Shown: one piece after another, positions 32,997 to 43,826 of the stretch
Layout: the number at the start of each line of letters is the position of its first letter
Numbering within the stretch: the first letter of the stretch is position 1
Assembly: GCA_024364735.1 (NCBI GenBank)
Contig: JAGFNQ010004757.1
Coordinates: 996,339-1,060,338 of the forward strand
Length of the DNA: 64,000 bases
Origin: Boesenbergia rotunda
Taxonomy: Eukaryota; Streptophyta; Magnoliopsida; Zingiberales; Zingiberaceae
Direction: 5' to 3'
Notes under the pieces: model-generated
The model's input: the letters and a program-made list of their open reading frames with translations, nothing else
Databases searched by the model: none
What the model was told of the DNA's origin: nothing
Position numbers and translations under genes: made by a program

Positions 32997-34457
32997 ATGG
33001 CAGAAGAAAGGTCTGCGGCTGGTTCAACATCTTCTTCCTTGGCATTATCCAGCAAGGTATGTTAGCGATAGTCTTAGGTCAAAATAGCAGAGTTTTTGCA
33101 CATAATTAAACTTATTTTTGGTGAATCACTTTGTAATGTACAAAAACTGTAGGCTTTAGATGACTTTGGAAAAAAAACTACATTGGTGCAGTGTGTTAGG
33201 GCACTTTAAATAATTTTTTTGAAGCATTTCAAATTTTAAATGATCGACACATTGCGAAGATCAAAGAGTCGCCCTTCAGTGTTTTCTTGGACATACAAGA
33301 ATTGCAGCATATCCGTGGAATTTTGGTGAATATATTCGAAAGTTGGGATTCAACCTCGCAAGTTTTTAAATTCTCAGGTAATAGTTTTAGTTATGAATTG
33401 TAAACAATATCTATAGTAAGATAAAACAACGATAAAGATGACCTGAAATGATTTAATTTTGATACATTTCACACATTTCATTTCAGGCCTACCCAGGGCC
33501 AGAAGTGATTTCACTTCAGACCCTCAGGTAGGCATGAAGTGATTTCACTTCAGGCCCAAAGTAAAATCATTTGAAGGGTATATTCTTGATGATAATTAAA
33601 TATTTGAAATGTTTCAGGTATACCAGTTCCGTTCACCAGACGAGATGTTGCGTTGTTACTGGGTATAGTGGACCGTGGTGTTTCGGTCCCTATTAATTCA
33701 ACTAAAGCATCGGGTGACCTCTCTCTTACTTACTTCTCAAAAGAAAAACCTACAAGAACAAGAATTGAGGAGTTACTTAAATATTATTCAAAAAATGTTG
33801 AATCAGAGGAAGATGTTTTATTAGTGTGTAAATTCTATATTTTGTATATATTTGTGTGTGTTTTATTTTTGTCTAGTACATATAAGGTCCCTCTAGGTCT
33901 TGTAGATATAGTAGATGATTATGAGAATCTTGCTAGATTCAACTGGTTGGAAGTTATCCATTAATTTTTGTCTCCACAATTACCTAAGATTGGGGACTTA
34001 TTTTCATCAGCTCAGGGATACCAAACCAGCACCAACCTCCCTTACCTAAAGAGGTTTGCTGGGCTTTTGGCAGTGAGCAGAATTTTCTTGTTAAATTTTT
34101 TGCTGTCATTAATATATTTGGCTGGAAAACTTGGTGTAGGCATGGTTTCTGGAGCATGTACCAATTCAAAAACCATACAATGTTGAAGGACCCTAACTAA
34201 ATAAATGGAGGAATATTCCTTCGCATATTACTCGGGTGAGGGCCCTTGTTCATCGACTGTCGCCGGAAGAGGTAATTATTCGAAACTGTGAACTATGTTA
34301 GTTTGATATAGAAGCAGTAACATTTGCGTACTTGTTAATTGGCAGGTCATTATAGAAATAATTCATAACCTACATGAGAACAATTTGTTTGAGAACCTTG
34401 CTATCGGTGATGACATTTCACGGCCAATGGAGACATCGCAAGGAGATGACACAGAAG
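32997..34457 (+). pseudogene. DUF1985-like / Ulp1-type gene, copy 1, N-terminal exons
   Basis: A putative first exon 32997-33056 (ATG, MAEERSAAGS) ends at a gtatgt donor. A second exon ending at 33377 encodes KESPFSVFLDI. After an intron ending cag at 33617, the next exon reads IPVPFTRRDVALLLGIVDRG. Later parts encode VDDYENLARFNWLEVI and a RALVHRLSPEE tail. This matches the DUF1985-type region that accompanies C48 (Ulp1-like) peptidases in plant transposon-associated genes; I rely on motif memory. Stops within the later exons and the A2 insertion at 34458 disable it. The gene resumes at 39282. A homologous copy 2 lies at 43549 and 54144. Confidence 0.6.
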
Positions 34458-35454
34458 TGTTGAGGCAATCTGTGGTCCGAAGTGACCAAATGTTTTGATG
34501 TTTGGGCAAAGGGTTTAAGTTAGGTTTACCCTTGTGTTCTTATATGTGTATGTTGAGTGTGCAGGTTGTACAGGTGCACATATTGACTTGACTGGACGAC
34601 CTCGGTATGGTGAAGGGTAGCATGGAGACAAGCTGGAGGCTTGTGTGCACCCGAGGGACCTTAGAGAGCAGGGACGATGAGCTGATGGGCGCGGACTTCG
34701 AGGCATGCGTGAAGGATGGCATGGAGGCAAGCTGGAGGTTTGTGTGCATCCGAGAGACGAGAGCCGAAGATGAAGAGGGCGCGAAGGCAATAGTCGAGGT
34801 TGCGGATGAGGAGTCAGCCGAGTCGTGAGGGTACGAGTGCTGTGTGATTGTACTCGGGGAATCCTAGGGGTCGAGTGCTGAGAGAAGTGTACTCGGGAAG
34901 GGAAACCCTAGGTGTGTGAGTGGCGCAATCGACTGCCTGGGAGGCAGTCAACTGATAAAACTCACAGAATGATTTCGGGGTTGGACCAGTCGACTGGTAA
35001 CCCCGAAAACTAGCCTTTGGGCTAACCGTTGGCTAACAATTAAGGCTAGACCAGTCGACTAGTAAATTGGCAGTCAACTGGTGGCAAGGGTTTCATCCCA
35101 AGTCCTATTTAAAGAGGACTTCGTGGTGGCTGAGATTCTTGACGAATCTTGTCTTGGTTAAAGGCAAGATAGTAGTCTTTGTGCTCAGTGCTTTGCTTGA
35201 GTTTGTGGCGAGGTTTCTCCACCCACAAGGAGCGATGAGGACTAGCCGGAGGTTATCCAGGGATTGATCCACCGACGGATTCTTGGATTAGTCACCCGTC
35301 CGGGGTGGATACCAAGTAAATCTTCCGTGTTAGCATTGGTTAGTATTTGTTTTATTATTTTTATTGTATATTCCGTTGTGCATCTAACCGTGTAGGAAGA
35401 AAGGGGTTCGAAAATCGCTATTCACCCCCTCTAGCGGACACGATCGATCTATCA
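34458..35454 (+). repeat. 5' LTR of element A2
   Basis: Contains CAGTCGACTG-type palindromes (about 34930-35080), a TATTTAAA box at 35106-35113, and ends ttcaccccctctagcgg...atca. Confidence 0.93.
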
Positions 35455-35456
35455 AT

Positions 35457-35468
35457 TGGTATCAGAGC
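35457..35468 (+). other. Primer-binding site of element A2
   Basis: tggtatcagagc, complement of the initiator tRNA-Met 3' end, 2 nt after the LTR. Confidence 0.92.
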
Positions 35469-35526
35469 AAAGGACCGCTCGTGATTGGACTAACCGCCAA
35501 GGAGAGCAAAAGCTAGAGGGAAGAAC

Positions 35527-37056
35527 ATGGAAGACAAATTCGGGGACGACATCTACACTCCGCCGCCCTGCGACCATAAAGATTTCGGTTATTGGAAGTC
35601 ACGGATGGAGACGTGGTTCAGAATGGAGTGGGACCTTCGGATTGCGCTTGAAGAGCCCTTCGAGATTCCAAAGGATAAGCACGGGAAGAGGCTTAGACCT
35701 AGATATTGGAATCAAGAACAAGAAAATCAATCTAAGGCGAATAAAAAGGTAATTGACATATTGCTTAATTCTTTACCTACTAATGATTTGAATGGTGTAG
35801 GAGCATACAAAAATGCACACGAATTATGGATCAAAGTAGAAGAATTTCATAAAAACCCTACACCAGGTCAAGTAGTGGAAGAACCCGAGGAAGTGAACTC
35901 GATAGCCCAAGAAGAGGAAGAATTAAGTGAAAGATTATCAACCTCCTCAAGAGAAGAAGAGGAAGAGGTCTCCACCTCAAGGATTGAGGGGGAGGAGAGA
36001 GTTTCATCTATACCGGAACAAGAGGAAGCATCCACATCATCCAAGGTTGAAGAAGAAGTCAACCTAGCCTCTATCTCCACCAAAGCTAAATCGAAAGAGC
36101 ACATTACATGCTTTGATTGCAACGAAAAGGGGTACTACAAGGACAAGTGCCCGAAAGATAAAATGGAGGTAAAAACTGCATTCATTTCAAGTTCTTTTAA
36201 ATCTAACATGAGGTGTAGGAGTGAAGAAGCCCAAGCTAAAAAGGAGAAGATTAGATGCTTCACATGTGGAGAGCTAGGGTACTACCACACCAAGTGTCCT
36301 AGAAAATGTGAGCTAAAGAAAATGGAGCACTTGAGGAGATAGGAGAAAGAAGAAAGGAAGAAGAGAAGAAGCCCACATCAAGGAGGGACTCCAAAGGTAA
36401 GGATGGTAACTCCTAACCTTAAGACAAAGTTTAATTCAAATTTAAGTTCCTCCATTCATTTTAAAAATAATGTTAATCATCCCTCCATGCATGCTATTTT
36501 TCATGAAAAATGCTTAATGGTGCATAACTTTGGATTTAGATATAATAACAGGACTAGGGTTAACAAGATAGATCATAACCCTAGGAAGAGCATGCATAAT
36601 GATAGACCCAAGACCTCTAGATTTAAGGATCATGACACTAATCCCAAGAAGGGAAGGAATGTGCCTAGAAAGGAGGTTAGGCCGAGGAATGTCCAAGGTG
36701 GACATATGGGTTCTAGGGTTAGAACTCTAGAAAGGAAAAATCAAGCCTTGAGGGCAAGACTTGATATATTAGAAAAGGCCCTTGAAAGATTCACGGTTGG
36801 ATCTAAGGGCTTAGACATGATGTTGGGTAGCTTAAAACCCAACTATGATAGATCGGGTTTGGGATACCGATCTAAGACCTCCAAGGCCAACAAACAGAAG
36901 TATGCTGGGAAAGCATACAATTATAGCAAGGAGAGAAAGTCCAAGGATGACAAAGGGGTGCCAATTAAAGGAAAAAGAAATGACTTAACCAAAGACAAGG
37001 TGTCTAAGGTTAAGAGGGTTGAGTTTGTGGGCCTAGAGTCACCGGTGGAACACTGA
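35527..37056 (+). pseudogene. gag of element A2 (single in-frame TAG)
   Basis: ATG 35527, 58 nt after the PBS (MEDKFGDDIYTPPPCDHKDF). N-terminal GYWKSRMETWF motif, capsid region (ILLNSLPTND, AYKNAHELW), acidic linker, then two knuckles (CFDCNEKGYYKDKC at about 36109 and CFTCGELGYYHTKC at about 36256), both with Tyr at the histidine position. A coiled coil and RFTVGSKGLDMMLG follow. The frame is open except for one TAG at 36340-36342 and ends at TGA 37054. The rest of the frame is clean, so decay is recent; the stop might also be tolerated by readthrough, which is speculative. Confidence 0.88.
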
Positions 37057-38271
37057 TGTGGCCTAGTGATGGTTGAGTCATCTAGGGAGGTGGCTAGGGC
37101 TAAGAGCTCAAGGGGGAGCTCTAGGAGCCTTTAGGATATATGGTGAATGGATCTTTGGAGGGGTCCTCCTAGAGGTCTAGATGGACCATGGAGTGTGCCA
37201 AAGGAATTGGAGACGGACTTGAGTCTCAATTCTTGGGTTTTGGCACGGTGATTTTGAGTTTCATGCATGGAAATATGACATTGGGGCCATATTGCATGAA
37301 AATTAGTTTTTGGTGTGTAATTGCCATGTAAATCAATGCTAGGGACGCATTGTGGGTTGGCATGGGCAAAGACATCAAGAGAAAACCAAAACTAGGACTT
37401 TCGGGCAAGGTTTAATTGAAGTTTTTAGCTAGTTTTGGGTTTTATGTCAAACTTGGGAATGATGGTAGATACATTTTGGAATGTATTTTTTCCAAGTAGG
37501 TATGAGTGTCACAAATGTCTCCACAAAATTTAGGAAATTTTGGAGATTTGTGAAATTTCTGGCGCATTTCTGAATTTCGTCAGAAAGACTGAAATTTTGA
37601 TTTTCAGAGTATCAGTCGACTGCCCTGAGGGGCAGTCGACTGGTCAAGGCTGAATTTTGTTTCAGCAGCTGGGTATGTGTCCAAATGATGAAAAACAAGT
37701 GTATGAGGGGTTAGTACACATTGTTTATAATCATTGGGGATTGAAAGAACCAATAATTGGGATATTTTTGTGTTCTTTTTGATGTTAGGCAAAGGGGGAG
37801 AAGTGTTGGGTTTAAGTTGGGAAACCAAACACTCCTTTGCTAGAAACCCTGAGTTTAGGGGGAGCATGGTTGCTCCATTCTTGGCGTAAGGGGAACTTGT
37901 GAGAGGTTCTTAAAAAGCCTTTGTAAGTCCAATGTAGGGGGAGATTGGGAGAAGCTTTAAAAAGCCCATGAAAAGTCCTAACTTGGAGGGTTAGGTGTTG
38001 AAAAGTCCTAACTTGGAGGGTTAAGTGGTGAAAATCCTAACTTGGAAGGTTAGGTGGTGAAAATCCTAACTTGGAGGGTTAGGTGTAGAAAATTCCTAAC
38101 TTGGAGGGTTAGGTATGGAAAATCCTAAATTGGAGGGTTAGGTGTGAGATGCCTTGGGATAGGATCCATGTATGCATTGTATATGCATGATTTTAGCATT
38201 GTTTTTGCTATTGACTACTATTTTGCTTTCTCTAACTTAAACGTATTGCCAAATATCAAAAAGGGGGAGAT
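37057..38271 (+). other. Non-coding 3' region of element A2
   Basis: Holds paired AGTCGACTG palindromes at about 37614-37642, G-rich purine tracts (37792, 37857, 37936), six tandem CCTAAC-TTGGAGG-GTTAGG-type hairpins (37976-38145) and the final PPT (38258-38270). There is no pol or ORF3. Confidence 0.8.
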
Positions 38272-39276
38272 TGTTGAGGCAATCTGTGGTTCGGAGTGAC
38301 CAAGTGTTTTGATGTTTAGGCAAAGGGTTTAAGTTAGGTTTACCCTTGTGTTCTTATATGTGTATATTGAGTGTGCAGGTTGTACAGGTACACATATTGA
38401 CTTGACTGGACGGCCTCGGTACGGTGAAGGGTAGCATGGAGACAAGCTGGAGGCTTATGTGCACCCGAGGGACCTTGGAGAGCAGGGACGATGAGTTGAT
38501 GGATGCGGACTTCGAGGCATGCGTGAAGGATGGCATGGAGGCAAGCTGGAGGCTTGCGTGCATCCGAGGCACGGGAGCCGAAGATGAAGAGGGCGCGAAG
38601 GCAATAGTCGAGGCTGCGGATGAGGAGTCAACCGAGTCATGAGGGTACGAGTGTTGTGTGATTGTACTCGGGGAATCCTAGGGGTCGAGTGTTGAGAGAA
38701 GTGTACTCGGGAAGGGAAACCCTAGGTGTGTGAGTGGGGCAGTCGACTGCCTGGGAGACAGTCGACTGATAAAACTCACAAAATGAATTCGGGGCTGGAC
38801 CAGTCGACTGGTAAAATGGCAGTCAACTGGTAACCCCGAAAACTAGCCGTTGGGCTAGCAATTAAGGCTAGACCAGTCGACTGGTAAATTGGCAGTCGAC
38901 TGATGGCGAGGGTTTCAGCCCAAGTCCTATTTAAAGAGGACTTCGTGGTGGCTGAGATTCTTGACGAATCTTGTCTTGGTTAAAGGCAAGATAGTAGTCT
39001 TTGTGGTCAGTGCTTTGCTTGAGTTTGTGGCGAGATTTCTCCACCCACAAGAAGCGACGAGGACTAGCCGGAGGTTATCCGGGGATTGATCCACCGACGG
39101 AATCTTAGATTAGTCACCCGTTCGGGGTGGATACCAAGTAAATCTTCCGTGTTAGCATTGGTTAGTATTTGTTTTATTGTTTTTATTGTATATTCCGTTG
39201 TGCAACTAACCGTGTAGGAAGAAAGGGGTTCGAAAATCGCTATTCACCCCCTCTAGCGGACACGATCAATCTATCA
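38272..39276 (+). repeat. 3' LTR of element A2
   Basis: Copy of 34458-35454, followed by the TSD agaag. Confidence 0.93.
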
Positions 39277-39281
39277 AGAAG

Positions 39282-40159
39282 ATGTAAGGCTATGTGGTGA
39301 ATGTATTCTTAAAGACAAGCAAATCAAGGAGCTAAAAGAGGAGAATATTTGTTTGCATGAAAGGGTTAAGGAATTACTTTCAATAAGTGAAATAAAGGGC
39401 ATGGGGGCTGAGGAAAGCAATCCTGTATTCGATCCTCTCTCTGATCCAGTATATTGTAGAACAAGGAGAGGACGTGATCGAACTCGGTATGACTACAGGG
39501 ATACTCCAATTGACAGTCCACTATGGCACCAGCTATTACCAAAGGGGAAGCGGAGCAAGAAACAAATATCAAATGTCATGGACAAGGAAAAAAGGAAAAT
39601 TAGTGAGGAGGATATGGATGAAGTAAGAGAAACCATAACTGTAATAGAAGTCATGTCTGAAGAAGACACGGAGGAGGAAACAAGAAGGACCTCCAAACTA
39701 TACAAAATGAGGCAACAAGGCATTGATGTATGTGATTTACTTTCATATAAAATATCTAAATTTTTATTGAGTTTGGTCATTAATTAGTTTTTTGAAAATG
39801 TATCGATGTAGTTTGTGAAGAAGCATTTTATGAATTCAAAGAAGAAAAATAAAGATAAAGAAGTGACCTACCTGATAAATAAATTGGAGAACCTAAAGTA
39901 AGTTATGAAACATGGTATAGTTAATATATCTTGTTCTTTAATATATAATCTTATCAATTTACTTGGCAGGTTGGCATCTGAATTTATTTGGGAGGATGCA
40001 CCCTTTGCATTGAATTTGCATTCATTCTTACAAATCCTCAATGGAGAGGATTTTACAAAAGGCAAGGTAATTGATGCCTTTTGTAAAATTCTATTTAGGG
40101 GAGCATCCGCATGTGATAGGTCATACAATAAGTCTATATATTGTTCAACCTTCTTCACA
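39282..40159 (+). pseudogene. DUF1985-like / Ulp1-type gene, copy 1, C-terminal exons
   Basis: Resumes copy 1 after A2. A coiled-coil, Glu/Lys-rich part (IKELKEENICLHERVKEL) and an RRGRDRTRYDYRDTP segment are followed by introns. Exon 39970-40159 then reads WEDAPFALNLHSFLQILNGEDFTKGKVIDAFCKIL...SIYCSTFF, which resembles the entry of a C48 (Ulp1/SUMO-protease) fold. A consensus donor gtaagt follows at 40160. The catalytic His, Asp and Cys should lie in later exons and were not found; the intron position is filled by a 158-bp satellite array. The fragment therefore cannot encode a complete protease here. Confidence 0.55.
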
Positions 40160-40189
40160 GTAAGTGATGTAAATGAATATACTAGATAG

Positions 40190-42810
40190 ATTATAGAAGA
40201 CCTACAGAGTATGGTTTTGTAGTGGGTTTTGGTTGAAACTCACTGATAGACTTACAGAGTATGGTTTTGCAACATAATGTGGTGAAATTAAAGGATTGGT
40301 CACCGAAAATACCATCTCCTAGCTCTACAGATGTTTTTGGTATAGGGTTTTCAGAAATCCAAATATCCTAGGACCATCAGTGAGTTTTGGTTGAAACCTA
40401 CTGATAGACCTACAGAGTAAGGTTATGCAATATAATGTGGTAAAATTAGAGGGTTGGTCACCAAAAATATCATCTCCTAGCTCTACTGAACCTATTGGTC
40501 TAGGGTTTTCAGAAATCCAAATATCTTAGGTCCATCAGTGGGTTTTGGTTGAAACTCACTGATAGACCTACAGAGAATGAATTTGCAACATAATGTGGTA
40601 AAATTAGAGGGTTGGTCACCAAAAATACCATCTTCTAGCTCTACTCTACCTATTGGTATAGGGTTTTTAGAAATCCAAATATCATAGGTCCATCAGTGAG
40701 TTTGGGTTGAAACTCACTGATACACCTACAGAGAATGGATTTGCAACATAATGTGGTAAAATTAGAGGGTTGGTCACCAAAAATACCATCTCCTAGCTCT
40801 ACTGAACCTATTGGTATAGAGTTTTCAGAAATCCAAATATCCTAGGTCCATCAGTGGGTTTTGGTTGAAACTCACTGATAAACCTATAGAGTAAGGTTAT
40901 GCAACATAATGTCGTAAAATTAGAGGGTTGGTCACCAAAAATACCATCTCCTAGCTCTACTGAACCTATTGGTCTAGGGTTTTCAGAAATCCAAATATCT
41001 TAGGTCCATCAGTGGGTTTGGGTTGAAACTCACTGATACACCTACAGAGAATGGATTTGCAACATAATGTGGTAAAATTAGAGGGTTGGTCATCAAAAAT
41101 ATCATCTCCTAGCTCTACTCTACCTATTGGTATAGGGTTTTCAGAAATCCAAATATTCTAGGTCCATCAGTGGGTTTTGGTTGAAACTCACTGATAGACC
41201 TACAGAGTAAGGTTATGCAACATAATGTGGTAAAATTAAAGGGTTGGTCACCAAAAATACCACCTCCTAGCTCTACTGAACCTATTAGTATAGGGGTTTC
41301 AGAAATCCAAATATTCTAGGTCCATCAGTGTGTTTTGGGTTGAAACTCACTGATACACCTACAGAGAATGGATTTGCAACATAATTTGGTAAAATTAGAG
41401 GGTTCATCACCAAAAATACCATCTCCTAGCTCTACTCTACCTATTGGTATAGGGTTTTCAGAAATCCAAATATCCTAGGTCCATCAGTGGGTTTGGGTTG
41501 AAACTCACTGATACACCTACAGAGAATGGATTTGCAACATAATGTTGTAAAATTAAAGGGTTGGTCACCAAAAATACCATCTCCTAGCTCTACTGAACCT
41601 ATTGGTATATGGTTTTCAGAAATCCAAATATCTTGTTAGGACCAAAAGGAATTTAGATATCTCCACAATGGTATGATATTGTCCACTTTGGGCTTAAGCC
41701 CTCATGGTTTTGCTCTTGGGCTCTCCCAAAAGTCCTCACACCAATGGAGATATCTTTTTTTCCTTATAAACCTATGATCTTTCCCATGTGTTTTCGATGT
41801 GGGACTATGTTTGCAACCTTGCAACCCTAACAATCCCCCCTCAAACAAAGGACCACAAGCCCCCCTCAAGCGGAAACCCTTTCCGTCTGATATCCGATCC
41901 TTAACCCACCAGGACTTTCTGCCCCTCGGTCCACCCGACCTACTAGGAATTCACTGCCTAGACGCAACTAGGACTTCTCTGCTTGGTGTCTGGTCCTCCT
42001 GATCAAGACACGGGAACCCACACATCCTTTATTCAAGGCTTAACCCACATGGTTAGATCTGGATCATGACTCTAGCTCGTGCTTCTTCCGGCGGTTAGTC
42101 GAGTGAAGAGCGACGTGGCTCTGATACCAATTGTTAGGACCAAAAGGAATTTAGATATCACCACAATGGCATGATATTGTCTACTTTGGGCTTAAGCCCT
42201 CATGGGTTTGCTCTTGGGCTCTCCCAAAAGGCCTCACACCAATGGAGATATCTTTTTTCCTTATAAACTTATGATCTTTCCCATGTGTTTTCGATGTGGG
42301 ACTATGGTTGCAACCTTGCAACCCTAACATATCCTAGGTCCATCAGTGAGTTTTGGTTGAAACTCACTGATAGACCTACAGAGTAAGGTTATGCATCATA
42401 ATGTGGTAAAATTAGAGGGTTGGTCACCAAAAATACCATCTCCTAGCTCTACTAAACCTATTGGTCTAGGGTTTTCAGAAATCCAAATATCCTAGGTTCA
42501 TCAGTGGGTTTGGGTTGAAATTTACTGATACACCTACAGAGAATGAATTTGCAACATAATGTGGTAAAATTAAAGGGTAGGTCACTAAAAATACCATCTC
42601 CTAGCTCTACTGAACCTATTGGTATAGGATTTTCAGAAATCCAAATATCCTAGGTCCATCAGTGGGTTTTGGTTGAAACTTACTGATAAACCTACAGAGT
42701 AAGATTATGCAACATAATGTGGTAAAATTAGAGGGTTGGTCACCAAAAATACCATCTCCTAGGTCTACTGAACCTATTGGTCTAGGGGTTTCAGAAATCC
42801 AAATATCCAA
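40190..42810. repeat. 158-bp satellite array, interrupted by a TRIM
   Basis: The anchor gggttggtcacc (or variant) recurs at 40293, 40451, 40609, 40767, 40925, 41083, 41241, 41400, 41558, 42417, 42575 and 42733, a 158-bp step with one 159. The step 41558-42417 equals 158 plus the 696-bp TRIM plus its 5-bp TSD. Units fall into two types (gtaaggttatg and gaatggatttg). It begins about 30 bp after a splice donor. Confidence 0.95.
41634..42329 (-). mobile_element. TRIM: miniature terminal-repeat retrotransposon
   Basis: Terminal repeats 41634-41832 and 42132-42329 (about 199 bp, TGTTAGG...CCTAACA) flank a 299-bp non-coding interior. The interior ends in gctctgataccaat (42118-42131), the reverse complement of the initiator tRNA-Met PBS, so the element lies on the minus strand. 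TSD tatct/tatcc. The 67-codon frame at 41799 is not a gene. Confidence 0.93.
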
Positions 42811-42836
42811 GTAGGGGCTGAAATAACTTGAATTCA

Positions 42837-43001
42837 GGCCCACGTTGGGCCTGAAATCACAACATTTTAGGCCCAGCGTGGGCATAAAATCACATCATTT
42901 CAGGCCCAGCGTGGGCATGAAATCACATCATTTCAGGCCCAGCGTGGGCCTGAAATGACATTATTTCAGGCCCACCGTGGGCCTGAATTCACTTCAAAAA
43001 T
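42837..43001. repeat. 33-bp tandem repeat with two palindromes per unit
   Basis: GGCCCA...TGGGCC cores start at 42837, 42870, 42903, 42936 and 42969, spaced exactly 33 bp and separated by TGAAAT...ATTTCA dyads. Stray relatives are at 33480-33570 and 43198-43240. Confidence 0.88.
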
Positions 43002-43548
43002 ACATATAAATACAAGATAAATAAAATTATAAAAACATAATGAATAAAATAATAAATCAATTAGAATAATATAAGACCAAAGAATAATACAGATGTTATA
43101 CCATCGAGTTATAAAAATAAATGAAACAAGATGGTATATATTTCAAATACAAATAAATATAACTCAAATAAATAAATATAACATATAGAAAATAAGGCTC
43201 GCGTTGGGCCTGAAATCGTATTATATCAGGCCCAGCAGTGATGGAGGTTTAAAGCGTGGTCGGGATCTTACTCGTAAGCAATCGTCTTGTGGCTCCTGGG
43301 TTATGGGCATTTGAAGTTCTAGCGTGCTTTCGTCAATTGGAGTCGTGTGGGCGACGTCCTCCTCAGCGGACTAGTGGAAATGTATGTTCTCCCACATTTA
43401 GCTTTCCATTTTAGTTTTTGCATTTGACCTAGGGTTAGCGATACTCTTAACTCCCTGACCGAATATCAGGAGGATCTTTAAGAATGAAATCTAAGTGTTA
43501 TATTTGTTTATGTCAAATAATTCTTATTTGATGGTTGCTAAGTTCGGA
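43002..43548. other. AT-rich spacer between the two gene copies
   Basis: Contains taaataaaat-rich DNA and a gggcctgaaat relic at about 43215. It probably includes the promoter and 5' UTR of copy 2. Confidence 0.5.
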
Positions 43549-43826
43549 ATGGCACCAAAAAGATCTTCTTCAAAGCAACCAGCTTCCAAAAACTCAAAGA
43601 AACAACAAGGCCCTGGTGGAAGTAAAAATAAACATTTGACACAAGCAAAAAAGAAATTGTTTAGCGACTATACAAGTTTTGTCAACAGAGGTCAAACTAA
43701 ATGAATGAACTGGAAAAGTAGCCTTTGCCATTTCCAAAATTTTATTGGTTCAGTTCCACCCACACCAACACAAGAACAGTTGCTTCGAGATACACCCTTT
43801 TCTTGGGTCCTAGACCTCCCTAATAC
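43549..43826 (+). pseudogene. DUF1985-like / Ulp1-type gene, copy 2, 5' exons
   Basis: ATG 43549 opens a basic N-terminus (MAPKRSSSKQPASKNSKKQQ). An in-frame TGA at 43702-43704 precedes a continued frame that includes RDTPFSWVLDLPN, the counterpart of KESPFSVFLDI in copy 1. Element D is inserted at 43826 and the gene resumes at 54144 in the same frame. Confidence 0.6.

Larger units (their letters stand above)
34458..39276 (+). mobile_element. Element A2: complete gag-only Sirevirus-type element
   Basis: LTRs 34458-35454 (997 bp) and 38272-39276 (1005 bp), near-identical, start TGTTGAGGCAATC and end ATCA. Perfect TSD agaag (34453-34457, 39277-39281). PBS, gag and PPT are present; protease, integrase, RT, RNase H and ORF3 are absent. 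At 4819 bp it is a non-autonomous but recently mobile element, inserted in the DUF1985/Ulp1-like gene copy 1. Confidence 0.94.

Noticed and set aside
41799..42002. 67-codon ORF in the TRIM
   Set aside because: TRIMs are non-coding; the frame crosses from LTR into interior.
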